A stretch of 39,449 nucleotides of DNA, from positions 1-39,449 of the forward strand of contig JALRME010000083.1 in NCBI GenBank assembly GCA_026120035.1, read 5' to 3'. The notes beneath the pieces are model-generated. The model was not told the DNA's origin, made no database searches, and saw only the letters and a program-made list of their open reading frames with translations. Both the position numbers and the translations under genes were made by a program. This DNA comes from Coleophoma eucalyptorum. Lineage: Eukaryota; Ascomycota; Leotiomycetes; Helotiales; Dermateaceae. Below are positions 11,009 to 21,892 of this stretch, piece by piece. Each line of letters starts with the position of its first letter. Within the stretch, counting starts at the first letter, position 1.

Positions 11009-11901
11009 ATGACTACACCCATTCACCTCCCATACTTCAAGGACCCCAAAGAATTACCTGCACCTCTGCCAACAACGTCAGAAATATTTGCATCAATGAG
11101 ATTATTAAGGGAACCGAGGCTTGGGCAATTAGAAAAGTTGTCGGTGTTGGCGAGCATTTTATTGTCAAATGCAGCCCATCTAATGATGCAATCGAAGGCG
11201 AGAATCTACTCTTCCTTGAGCAGAATAATCTCCGAGGATTTGCCCCTCGATTATATGCAATGTGGAGGGAGGCTGATGGAACTCTATTCCTTGTAATGGA
11301 ACGTTTACGTGGCAACACGCTTGAATCGCTATGGCCAACTCTTCCAGAATCTGAAAAAGACCATATCCTTGCCAAGACCCGGAGTATCTTTACACGACTC
11401 CGTAACACACCAAATCAAGGTTTCTTTGGCTCGGTCAACCAGAGCGTTATGCCTCATCACCTCTTCTATTGGCCTGACTACCCAGCGGATATCTCAGGAC
11501 CATTCACGACCGAGTCTGAATTTATCCAGGGCTTAATCTCAAAATCACGAGAGAATTCACGAGAGAATGGGCGCCACTCACACGTGGCCGATTTCTTTGA
11601 GGAACAACTCATGTCCGACCTCGTTGTTAACGGTAGAACTTCTGTTTTTACCCACTCCGATTTGCAGCGGAAAAATTTTCTGGTCGGGGAGGTATTAGTA
11701 GAGCAGGATAAGAAGGAGTTTCATATATCTCTTGTTGACTGGGAATCTGCGGGTTGGTATCCAGTATATTGGGAGTACTTTACTGCTTTTCTCGCATTTA
11801 AGTGGAATGATGATTGGTGCAGTAAGGTGGTAAAAGCTATTGATGCCTGGCCTGCTGAAGCCGTTATGATGAAGATGATCCATCAAGATCTGTGGCTGTG
11901 A
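11009..11901 (+). pseudogene. APH-family phosphotransferase, one frameshift
   Basis: This encodes a kinase-fold protein of the aminoglycoside/choline phosphotransferase (APH) family that is common in fungi, where substrates are usually unknown. The C-lobe frame (11260-11901) has the catalytic loop FTHSDLQRKNFLV (His-x-Asp with Asn) from about 11646 and the metal-binding VDWESAGWYP near 11734. The N-lobe continues in that frame upstream (EAWAIRKVVGVGEHFIVKC, with ENLLFLEQNN). The only ATG with a plausible leader (11009, MTTPIHLPYF, LPTTSEIFAS) is in another frame. The two meet near 11092-11096, where one missing base would join SEIFAS to NEIIKG, and there is no room for an intron. This is either a fresh single-base deletion or an assembly error. 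All catalytic residues are intact, so it could be functional in other strains. Confidence 0.75.
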
Positions 11902-13349
11902 TGGGAATAAGCTATTCAACGTCATCCTTGTTGATGGTTCATCTTGCAAAGGGCTTCTTGTGTGCAAAGTAGTTCTCATAGCAACAAAATCATTATTATG
12001 GTTTGAAAGTTTCAGCGCATTTGAAGAATTCATCCCCTCGCCCTTGATATCTTGCATCAATTTCATCATGATTCGGCCGAGCGCTTTAAATCACGATTAT
12101 GGGGAGAATGATGTATTCTATCACAAGGAAAGTCTTCATTCATTCATATACGTGGAGCTTAAGTTATACCCAAATAAACTCACGGAAACTCATATCATAT
12201 AGAATTTTCAAGGCAACCAGAGTAAAGGTTCGAATTGTTTCGTTGCTTGTAGTCTTATCATATTAAGTATGTGGATGCAATCCGACATCACTGATATCAT
12301 AGTGTAATCCCGATTACATTGCAGAATGAAGTTCTATCTCATGTATACCATGCTGCTCCTCACCACAATGACAGCCTGGTTACCAAGCGGCTTCAATACC
12401 TTCTGAACACGTTATGTCTCTTTATTGAGTGCTCTCGTGCTATTATTTTGAAATTTAAGGACGAGCTTCTTCCAGCCTTGGATAATTTCGATGAGAAGCC
12501 CATGGCGCAGACCCTCATTTAGAGGTAATGAAGCGTTCAGTATAAGTTAGGCCTATGAGCGCAGACTCTCCGAACTTCGAAGTCGAGTGGTAGTGTCAGA
12601 ACTGGTTCAATAACAGTCTGCACATTACAGTCTTTGTTGTGGAATATTATAACAGAGGGAAGAAATAAGCGCCAAGATTCCAATTGTGTGGATAACCAAT
12701 TTACCAACTTTTGACTGGGTATAGGTAGTTTGTCGTTGTCAACAAAAAGCAGCTTCCTTTTTCAGTCGTTATTAGTAATGACGCGTTAGGTCACTCACTC
12801 GAGACTTATTTGTTCCAATGTATGGTTTCCGTACTCGATTGATAAGTGTCCTTAGCGTGACATGCGACACCCTGTGAAAGTGGAAGATTTCGATTGTAGT
12901 GCCCGAGTTATGTTATGATGGAAGGGCTGAAATAAAAATAAAAAAATGGAGCTGTCTCGTTACCTATGTCATCAGTGTCGTATTCACGAAGCGCTCTTTG
13001 AGAAATGAAAGCAATCTAATCTAGAAGGAAAATAATGGAGTGCAAGGCCACGAGAAAGAAAGAAAACAAAGGTCCTGGTCCCAAAGCGACGTCGCATGCA
13101 ATCATCCACGTCTTTCACTATCTACGGTACCGACAGACTTCAGCCACCACTGGCCGATTCAATCCTGCAACCTTCTCTGACCTACTCAAAGTGTTTCTCG
13201 TTCTCTTCATCCCTACCTTAACAGCACTGAAGCGCGACCCGATGCAGATGCTTGCTCTCTTTGGGCAAATTCGCAAGCGGGCTAGCTACCCTGTCGCTCT
13301 GGACACCTATGCTGCACTGGATGGAAACATTTCATTCAAGCGCTGATAT
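11902..13349. other. intergenic, no supported gene
   Basis: About 1.4 kb without a convincing gene. Short frames at 11960-12202, 12319-12522 and 13035-13346 show no domain. The last lies just beyond the NLR1 stop and is basic and of unclear reality. An A-rich run is present near 12930. Confidence 0.4.
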
Positions 13350-16300
13350 CTATGCTGTTTCCATGGCTGAACTGCCGGATGCGTCTCGCACAGAAACACC
13401 GGCTTGTTGAAAGGATAAAAGGCATGTCATAGCTTCATAATATCCCCCTCGAGCTGCCCATGATAGAGCTGTACGACCTTTGTGGTCGGTCGAATCAATA
13501 TTACTACCCCGAGAGAGCAGGATCGATATTACATCTACATTGCCATTGCTAGCAGCGTGTGAAAGAGGTGTTCTCCCATCAAAATCCTTGACATCTAGTA
13601 AGATTCCAACCGTACAAGATAGCGAACGTGTGATCGAGGAATAGCCATAGCTTGCTGCCCAAGAAAGCGGAGTACGACCATTCACACTATCTTTTCGATT
13701 TACTTGGACAAGCCTTGAGTTCAAAAGTTCTGTAACATTTTCTGGATATCCAGGAGGGTTCAGCGCCCAGCTAAGCGCAGTCCAACCATTGACATCTTCA
13801 ACATCTGTGCCTGCCGGATCTTGTTTGATGAGTTCGTGCAATAATTCTGAATTGGGTTGGCTTGCAGCCCACGAATGAGAGTTACGACCATTGCGATCCT
13901 GTATAGAAGCCTGCCCAAACCAACGCTCTAAGAGTATGCGGACAACCTCAAGATGACCATGCTGTGCAGCATAGGATATCGGTGTACGACCTTCAAAGTC
14001 TTGCAAATCGATTGTGACGCGTTCGGTCCAGACCAGCTTCCTGACAGTGTCTACAGAACCTTCTTCGGCAGCCCATGATAATACGGTTCGGCCCCATTTA
14101 TCTCTATGATCAAGATCGACTCGCATATCAGCGAGCAACCACGACGTTGAGGCAATCGATGGTGCAGTTGCCGCCCAAAATATTGCAGTGTAATCATTTT
14201 TGTCTGGTCGATTCACCTCAATCGTTGCGGTTGACAAGAGTGTCGAGACCACATCAAAATGGCCATTCGCTGAAGCAAGCGATAAGGCAGTGCGACCATT
14301 TTCATCTTGAGCATTTACCTGAATCCGATTATCTCGAAGAAGAGCTTGTACCGTATCGAGGTGGCCATACTGAGCGGCGGCTAGCAATGGTGACAAAGAT
14401 AGTGCCGGAAGTCTCGCAATATGATTAAGGATGGATGTGACACAAGAGGTATGGCCCTGTCGAGCAGACCAAAACAATGAATTGTAAAGCACTCCATCGC
14501 TAGCAGATGGCAAACTATTAAGGTATCTTTCCAGAATTGGGAGGTGTCCAAAGTAAGAAGCCACAATCATTGGGTCTCCCAGAGGGCACGGCTCAGTAAA
14601 CCCTTTCGCAGCCCAGAAGTAGTGCAGCCAATTTGCGAGGCGAACCTTGTCTGAGCCGCATATCAACAGCGCAACATCAAGATCCTCTGAAGAAAACGCA
14701 TCGCAGCATCGCAAGAAATCGCCTGCCCAGTGCATCGCAGCATAATCGAAAAGCTTGTATCGATCGGAAATCCGAGTGACTGCATCTGCAGCTACCTCAT
14801 CCAAGCCTTGGAACAGCGGATCGCCATAGAGATCGAAGTCAATTGACAACTCCTCATCGACAACACAAGCCTTGACCACATCAGTCTCATCAGTGGATAG
14901 ATCTTTCAGGAAGAGATCCTCCTGGAAATCGTCGAGGGCAAGGTATCTAATGCAAGATAACACCAGTATCCTGATGTCCCGATGCAAATCTATACCGAAA
15001 GGCAAGCACAACGGATGTGTTGGGTCTGTCGAAAGTGTGACCAGGTATTGCTTCAAAGACTCGTGGACAAGGCTGATTTTGGAATCGCAGACTTGAATCA
15101 GTGGCCCCAGCGCTGTACGAATCATACGCTCAGTTATCGGCACACGATCCAGCGAAGAAGCAGCATGGCACCGTGGTGTAATAGCCAGAATGATACCGAG
15201 TTCTTCACCGGTTAATGGCCTTGCGCTTACCGCGATCAGTCGCAATAGCTTTCCGACTATGTCACGATCTGGCGGGGGTATCGAGAACAACAGCCTTTCG
15301 TATATAAGAGCAAGATCTGGGGGCAGCTGGTCTGCGATGGACCTTACATCCGTCTCTGCCAACAACAAGCGGTCCTCTAGCAGCGGGAAAACGAGGCTGA
15401 CCCAGAGGAACGTTCGACCAGCCTTCTTGATGAGGATCTTCTCGAGCTCGTATCCTGTGGATGGCTGGCAACGATCACTTTGCACAAGAGCCTCAAGACG
15501 TTGGTGAATGAACAAATTAACATCCGCACTAATTAACTCCTGCTCTTGCTCGAGCTGCAAATGATGTATTCGTCCTTTGATAGCATCCATAGACCGGAAT
15601 ATTGCTGACTTTGGTAGGGTTGTAATAAGGAATCTAATCTGTACCGCTTGTTCTGATTTCAAGAGTTCAGAAACACGATCAATAAGCCTGGCTTGGATAC
15701 TTTTGTCATAAACCTCAAGACCGTCGATGATAACACTCACAGAGTCAGTCCTGCTGTCACGTAAGATCTGAGCAAAAATCTCCCACAACGAATCGAACTG
15801 TTGCAGGACCTGCGAACCGCCTTTATCAAGCGCCTTCCTGACAAACCTAAGCAACTTACGATTACATGTAACCATCTGAAGAATCAAAGCCCGTATTAGA
15901 GCGCTCCCATCCTTCGGAAATTCTCTTTGCTCGCAGAAAGAATGACATATAATCTCGCGAGGTTGACGTTGTTGAATCAGGTTGTTCAGCACGTAGAGGG
16001 CCATAGTTGTCTTACCACTGCCCGGTTGTCCTGTTATCCACAGTAGTCTTGGGCAGTTGCTTTCCCTCCAGCCTACATACTCTGGCTTACTGTGAAGCCA
16101 TTCCAACGTACCCTCAGTACGTCGTTCGCTTCTGGACACGTAAAGATTGACGTCCGTCGCGCGGAGTGCAATGACACAGGCCCTCTCAAGCGTATCGTAC
16201 GCTGTGGGATAGTCAGCAGAATTCTCCAATTCGTTGCTACAAGATACCTACATTTCTCCGTACTGAGGCTGGCCTGAGGCTTTCCACTCTCTGACAAAAT

Positions 16301-17345
16301 CTCCCTTGCCATCTGCTGCAAAGCTTGCACCACTAGCTCAAAACTTTTATCGCCTTTGCGGGCAAAACGACACAAGTCTCTATGATTCGTCCAGAGAGCG
16401 GTCGTCTGTTCATTAGGCAGTCCAATTACTGCGGATTGTTTCTCTACTATCTATATATTCATCAGCACGAGGAATCGGGCAAACACCAAAACAGCGGAAT
16501 AGTGTATCCCATATGCCCGACATACCATGTTTTTGGTCGGAGGCGTTACATTATTTTCGTAGAAGCTGGTTATTCGCAAACTGCTGGCTCTTTCAGCAAA
16601 GTCCTCCGCAATGCGTATCAGTTCCTTTGAATTTTCCGCAAGATCTTGAAGCAAAGCAGTTCTCACTCCCTGGCTGTATTGAAATAACCCTCCTGGGTAG
16701 ACAGCGATGTTCACTATTCTACCCACCATCTTCGCCCATCCAGCTATTGCGCTCCCTCGATGCGGAGTACCCATGAAGATAACCCCCTTGGTAGAGAGCC
16801 AGATATCTCGGAATTCTTCGGAGGCGACAACCATAGCCTGGACATCGTCATTTACCTGCTAGTCTGCAGTATTAGGCGACCTACCTCTTTGAAGACTATG
16901 CCCCCCAAGCTATGGCATACGAAGATTATCGGATGGCGTTTGTCCTATGAAGGTTAGCACAAAGGCTCAACAATCCTAGGAAAAAAGAGTGGGAAACGGC
17001 TACCACATGGTTATTAACTCGCTCGACCACCAGCCACCTTAGCAACTGCGAGGCATAGTCTCGGATTCCGGCCTTTGATTGACTGAAGAATAGTTGTGAC
17101 GGATACCCATAGGAGAAGATACGTGCTCCTGGCATTAGCTCAGGCAACAAGTCTTGTAGCCAAAATGTTCCGTCCTCGTGGGTCCATGTCCGCCTTGCAT
17201 CACCGTTGAGGCCATGAATAGCGACGATGTCCACATCAAAAGTTTCGGTGGTATCCGCGCATAGAGTCGGACTGTTGAGTTGAAAGAGACCGAATTGTCC
17301 TACGTTAGTTGGATGCACACTCGGGCTACTAGCAGCGATAGACAT
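13350..17345 (-). CDS. NLR1: SesB-like lipase / NACHT / ankyrin STAND protein, about 1254 aa
   Basis: Five exons: 17345-17004, 16944-16885, 16837-16526, 16450-16252 and 16201-13350. The introns are 59, 47, 75 and 50 nt and all keep frame. The N-terminal 270 residues are an alpha/beta-hydrolase of the SesB/DUF676 type, with IVAIHGLNGDARRTW, the nucleophile elbow VCHSLGG (exon 2) and FMGTPHRGS. A NACHT ATPase follows, with P-loop GQPGSGKTT at about residues 362-370 and a Walker B variant VIIDGLEVYD near 466. Fungal NLRs usually have LDALDEC there. About ten ankyrin repeats fill the C-terminal third. Unlike NLR2 its repeats are divergent. Fungal lipase-NACHT proteins act as oligomerising immune or heterokaryon-incompatibility sensors whose lipase domain is the effector. 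The start may lie further upstream: a basic segment with MKRIIRKWSQKS at 17500-17540 could be an extra first exon (donor GTCAGT, acceptor CCTTAG). Confidence 0.88.
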
Positions 17346-17765
17346 GTTCTCCTAAGGAACAGAGTTCAGCATAGCCCTCTCTGGCGCGCAACAGCTCCCA
17401 CTAGTGGAAGAAGTGAGAGTACTGACATGTTGCGAAGTTCCTTCACCTACCGATTTCGCTGGCGACTTCTGGCTCCATTTCCTAATGATGCGTTTCATAA
17501 CTGCAAAGGCTTCTACAGAAAGCGGTTGGCAACTGTTGTATTCTAGACCATCCTTCGGAACTTGAGGTAACATGCGCAAGCGATTCAACGCTAGTGTGCA
17601 GAAACGCAGAGCCTCCGTCCATTGCTGCTCTGCTGCGCTCTCCTCTCATTCTTCCCGCATCAGCCTCAGACACCACGATTATCATTACTGTCTACTCCAT
17701 CGACTCATTGTTTTATTACTAGCATATTTCGGCTTCCACTACATTTCATCTCCAACCCCGTTACG
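17346..17765. promoter_or_regulatory. 420-bp bidirectional promoter, NLR1 / EF-1alpha-like gene
   Basis: The NLR1 start (minus) and the EF-1alpha-like start (plus) are divergent and 420 bp apart. The plus side holds a C/T-rich tract (17620-17760) typical of fungal leaders. A possible extra NLR1 first exon lies inside this interval. Confidence 0.4.
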
Positions 17766-18538
17766 ATGTCAAGTATGACAGACTTGAGCGTGCAAGTATC
17801 GGGACCGCAAGGGTCAGGGAAGTCTACCTTGATTGGAAAATTACTGTTCAAGGTTCGTACACTTACACAGTCATGCAGAGTTTGTCGACTGAAATTAGTA
17901 GTGCGGCGGGGTAGACATGTTGACGATGGAGGAGATACGAAATGCGAACTTACGCCTCCCTGACCAGATCGTGGACTACCTGCAACAACATGGCACACCA
18001 CCAGCTCTTCAGACAAGAAGGCATGGTGTTAAGTTTACTTGTTGTTGACCTTACGACCCTCATTACATCTTCATAACTGACGTGGCAAGCTATCGACGAG
18101 GCCGAATGTATCCTGTACGTCGTTGACGTCCAGAATCCGCCATTTTCGATTCCGGCAAGTGTTGCACTATCTCTAGGAAGTGCCAAGCGCGTGGTAGCTC
18201 TCGTGAACAAGATGTTGGTTTATCTTATGATACCTGTTCGAACCCACACATAATTCGAAGGAATTTACAGGGACAAAGCCGAATGGTCAGAAGACGCTTA
18301 CCTTCATGCTGTGGAAAGGCTCCTCTCGGCATTCGAGGCCGGTAGTATTGATTGCAAGAAGTATATAACCTACCGGTACATCAAAGCTTGCTGACACTGA
18401 CATAGCATTCAAATACTTCCGATTTCAGCTTTAAATGGTGACAACATCATCGAACCTTCAACTAAATCTCACTGGCATAAAGATGGAGCGAAAGAGGGTG
18501 CAGGAAAGACTCTTATTGCTATACTGGACGAGGCATAA
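17766..18538 (+). CDS. truncated EF-1alpha-like GTPase domain, 185 aa
   Basis: Five exons (17766-17852, 17902-18025, 18090-18213, 18271-18360, 18406-18538) total 558 nt in one open frame. The introns are 49, 64, 57 and 45 nt. Similarity to the eukaryotic elongation factor 1-alpha G-domain is clear: P-loop GPQGSGKSTLIGKLLFK followed by CGGVDMLTMEE, then the G4 motif ALVNKMDKAEWSEDAY, then ILPISALNGDNIIEPST and GKTLIAILDE. Missing are switch I, the DAPGH (G3/switch II) segment, and domains II and III. About 50 residues of the usual G-domain are absent between RRHG and AIDEAECILY, and no intron is large enough to hide them. EF-1alpha carries aminoacyl-tRNA to the ribosome; this product cannot. 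It may be a neofunctionalised P-loop protein or a relic whose frame happens to survive. It is divergent from NLR1. Confidence 0.7.
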
Positions 18539-19135
18539 CCGGGATGTATATCGTGAAATGCGAAGGCTTTTTTAGGCAGGTACCGAGCAGTCTATGTTTA
18601 GTTCTAGACTATCCACAAAAGAACAGTCTCTATCGACAATACTTGCTCTGGGATATAGCTTCAAATCCCAATAGTGGCCTTGAGATTCGAGAGAGGCCAC
18701 TACTAAGTGGTCGTCCTAACTTCAAGTCAGCGACTTGCCCGCCACCACTGGCTATCCTTAAGTCTTATGCTTCACATGAATACATGGGTCCTGGGTGGGG
18801 TAAAGATGAAGTTGAAGGTGGACAACAGAGCACTTTTTTTTTGTAGATTGCGGTCACTCATGTACCAGAAATGGAGGCGGGAGAATTTTAACGACGCACA
18901 GCATTGACAACTCATTGTGCAGCAACGTGCATGATGCCGCATTAGCTATCTATCAAATTGGCATATTAGCAGTGGGTCATTATGGCATACTGGGTGTTAC
19001 AATCTTGCAATCAGATGGTAGCGTTTTCGTATTCAAGGCGCCCTTTATTGATAAAAAGCCAGTGCTAGGTCTAGCTATGCGTGAGGGAAACCTCTTCTAA
19101 TACTTCTGCTTTCAAGCCCTCTTTGCACTCGAACA
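18539..19135. other. intergenic, no supported gene
   Basis: Short plus-strand frames at 18544-18846 and 18915-19100 show no domain and do not continue EF-1alpha domains II or III recognisably. Nothing else is supported. Confidence 0.35.
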
Positions 19136-19850
19136 TCATTGAGTGACCGGAACACACCGATTTTTCTTACAACATGTTGATACTTGGCAGGCTTCGCCAT
19201 CAGCACATTCATCGTTTGATGAGCACTTTGACAAACCCTTGCATGATGTGTTTTGGAAGCAAGTTGGTTGCTTAGCAGTATCGAGGCCACAATAGCACCG
19301 GCCGGCCTTACACTTCAAAAGCTTGTACTTAGAGCATGAAGTGACACCCTTAGTGCAATCAGCAGCAGCAGTAGATGTAGAAGTAGAAGCTGAGAGGGAC
19401 GTTAGAACTTGTAGATCCGAAGTTGATGTTTGCTCTAAAGCAATGGTCGAGGAGCGTATAGTACTCGAGAGCGAAGGGATTGGAACGGAGCTTTTACCTG
19501 TCGTTCTACTTGTCTGAGCTGATTTGGTTAGGGTAGGACTTGTCGATGTGACTTTTGAGCCAGAAGCTGTTAGAGAGAGTAGGAGTGTTGCCGTCTCATT
19601 TTTTTGAGACATGAATGAGGCTGTCGTTTGGTTCCAGTGGTCTGTTCTGGCAGACTGAGTCGATACGGTCAAGGTATTGCCGTCAACTGTTGCCTGCGAG
19701 ACCGAAGCTGATGGCGAAATTGAAGCCATCACCGTACTATTCACCTGAGGCAGAGAAGAGCTTGTGGTCCGATTTCGATGGTCGGTTTTAATGGTTAAGT
19801 TAACGCTGTACCATTAAGAGATACTGCTAAGTAACTGGAATTCGGGATAA
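19136..19850 (-). pseudogene. Ser/Thr-rich stalk plus Cys-rich C-terminal domain, probably the chitinase tail
   Basis: A minus-strand frame ending at 19136 encodes a long Ser/Thr-rich linker (19400-19744; the frame is readable upstream to about 19830 as NRTTSSSLPQVNSTVM) followed by about 75 residues with many cysteines: CTKGVTSCSKYKLLKC, CYCGLD, CFQNTSC and CCKKNRC. This is the architecture of a secreted or cell-wall protein: heavily O-glycosylated stalk plus disulfide-rich module. It follows the GH18 pseudogene on the same strand after about 230 bp of broken frame, so it is most likely the C-terminal end of the same ancestral chitinase. No signal peptide or start of its own is visible. Confidence 0.5.
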
Positions 19851-20078
19851 AAGACGATTTTGCTGTCTGGTTCTGATGTTCTGTTGTAGCCATTGTATAA
19901 GTAGATGTAGAATAGAGCCTGAACTCAATTAATAACGGTAGTCTCTTAGCAAGTATACAACTAACATAGTAGATAAGGTAGAATTACTTGTCGTGTAACC
20001 TAGCCCAAGAGACAATGGAGGAAGCACCCCTTCAGATAGAGATGCTAACAACGTAGACGGAAAAGCTTCTGACGAGGT

Positions 20079-21330
20079 CTATATATTCAAGTGACAAATA
20101 TATTGCGTCGTTTTTGCTATACTTTTGAGCATTGCTTCTCGAATATTCTTATACTTGGAATGAGGGTAGCAGAGCTGGTTTGGGAACTACTGAAGTTCAC
20201 TTCTATTCTGTAGCCCAAGAGCATCCGATACATTTCGGATGATGCTTCTGCTCCCGTTACGATCAGCACTACTTTCCCAGAAGAACATTCCACCTAGGTT
20301 GGCCTGTCGAGCCCAAGAGGCCTTCCTGTTTGCTACTACAACTGTATCATAACTGATTAGCTGCTTCTTGGTACTGTCGTAACTATAAGTTGCTAAGCTG
20401 AAGCATCGAAAAATTCTTCGGCTCCCTCAAGAGGTAGTCTTCTAAAGTCATATATCCCAGGCTCCCAGGTTCCTGTACCAGTTCCATTGAACGGCACGCC
20501 TAGGCCAGCTGTATTATCGAAGGATCTGCCATAAATTGGAACTCCTATCACGATATGATTCGCGTCAATTCCATTTGAAAGATAATACTGGACAGCAGCT
20601 TGCGTGTTGAAAGGCGAACTTTCCTGGGCTTCTGTAGACGGGAATACATTTGCCTGTGACCCTGAAGCTACACTCCAGGGCCCAGTATAATCATAAGCAT
20701 TTAAGTTCCAGAAATCGAGGTGTTTATCCATATTAACAATTTCTAATGTCTTGTAGGAAGCTGGACCAGCTGGTGCTGATGCTGTGAGGAGGAAATGATA
20801 CGGTGGCTCAAGAGAATTCCCGTAGCTATCGAGCTTGCTTCTTATTTCCTTTAAAAGAAGAACCAAGTTGTCCGCCTCCTGAGCATTGAAGGGATAAAGC
20901 CTGCTAATATCTAGACCGTCAAGACCGAGGTTCTGTAATAGCAGCACTGCAGATGTAGCCAACGCTTCACGACTAGAGGCGTTCGAGGCTGGCCGTACAA
21001 AATTTGGTGTGTACAGAGATCCGCCAATAGATAAGAGACCCTTTAGATTTCGATTTTCTTGCTTCAACCGGTAGAGCTCTTCTAGGCAACCATGGAGATT
21101 GTCACTGGTAGCGTTGTTGGGCGGACCAGGTGCGAGAGTGTCGGCCCATAGATCGGACAAGTATCTGTAGTTTCATTAAAAGGGGTTCTTTTTATAAGAT
21201 TCTCCCATACACTTCTCCAGAGTCGGGATTGATGTTTGCGAAAGCATTAAAAACATGTGTTAATTTGCTTGCTAAAAGATTCTGAGGATAGAATTGTCTC
21301 TCGTAAATAGACCTATAGAGGTTAACCCAA
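20079..21330 (-). pseudogene. GH18 chitinase pseudogene without catalytic glutamate
   Basis: The GH18 family hydrolyses chitin beta-1,4 bonds through DxxDxDxE. Readable blocks are IYERQFYPQNLLASKLTHVF and NAFANINPDSGEVY (exon ending 21211), a 46-nt intron (21165-21210), LSDLWADT, the LLSIGGSLYTPNF motif near 21020-21040, then GLDGLDISRLYPF near 20890-20926 where active chitinases have DGLDIDWEYP. The D-W-E triplet has become S-R-L, so the acid/base residue is gone. Further on, MDKHLDFWNLNAYDYTG and GVPIYGRSF are conserved. At about 20393-20402 the frame stops and shifts, continuing as LATYSYDSTKKQLISYD and LGGMFFWESSADRNGS. A TAG at 20187-20189 then interrupts the C-terminus, which continues to about 20079. 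The N-terminus and signal peptide are not recognisable. Confidence 0.85.
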
Positions 21331-21892
21331 GCTACCTAGCTTTTCTGAGCCTTAATCTTTCGTACCGGTTCAAAAAATACGCTGCAACACGAAAGCCTAC
21401 TCCTACACTGCCGCATTGCGCTAAACACAAATAGATAAAGGCAACGACAAGTAGGCAATATATACGTGTCATCCTTGACGCGAAAGATACGTATGCTGAC
21501 AATGAGTTGCTGTGACTGTAAGACCCTGTCTACAGACTTTTGTTTTCGTACGAATACATAAGATATCTCGGATTAGAAAAAGTTCAGGGCTTACAAAATC
21601 ATAGCATTTGTAAGTAGCTGCAGAAGCGCTTTGCGGCTCATGTTCGCTTAATTAGAACAGATCTGATGGATACCACCCGTAATGCCTCATACCCCTGACC
21701 GACACTACCGTGGCCTTCATATTCCTGATGGAGACCACCCTCTTCCCTCGGTAAACCTGACGGAAGTAGTTTGATGAATATTCTCAGTTGACCAAAGCTC
21801 ACCTGTGTATTTTGATAACTTTTCCACGAGTCCGTAATGCGCCCAAAATACAACTCTTCTACCAATTTTATCACATCTACAAGCTGGATCCA
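21331..21892. other. intergenic
   Basis: No supported gene. It separates the chitinase relic (minus) from the pseudokinase (plus) and includes the latter's presumed 5' leader. Confidence 0.4.

Noticed and set aside
12050..12202. Frame containing YHKESLHSFIYVELK, faintly like the end of a fungal FunK1 kinase domain
   Set aside because: Only one weak word matches; no other kinase motif lies nearby in any frame.
13035..13346. 103-codon basic plus-strand frame next to the NLR1 stop
   Set aside because: No recognisable motif and it lies in the presumed NLR1 3' UTR, antisense; cannot be supported.
15262..15471. Frames antisense or shifted within the NLR1 NACHT exon
   Set aside because: Shadows of the long coding frame.
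18544..19100. Frames after the EF-1alpha-like stop, tested as domains II/III
   Set aside because: No GGIGTVxxGR-like or C-terminal EF-1alpha motif can be read in any frame.
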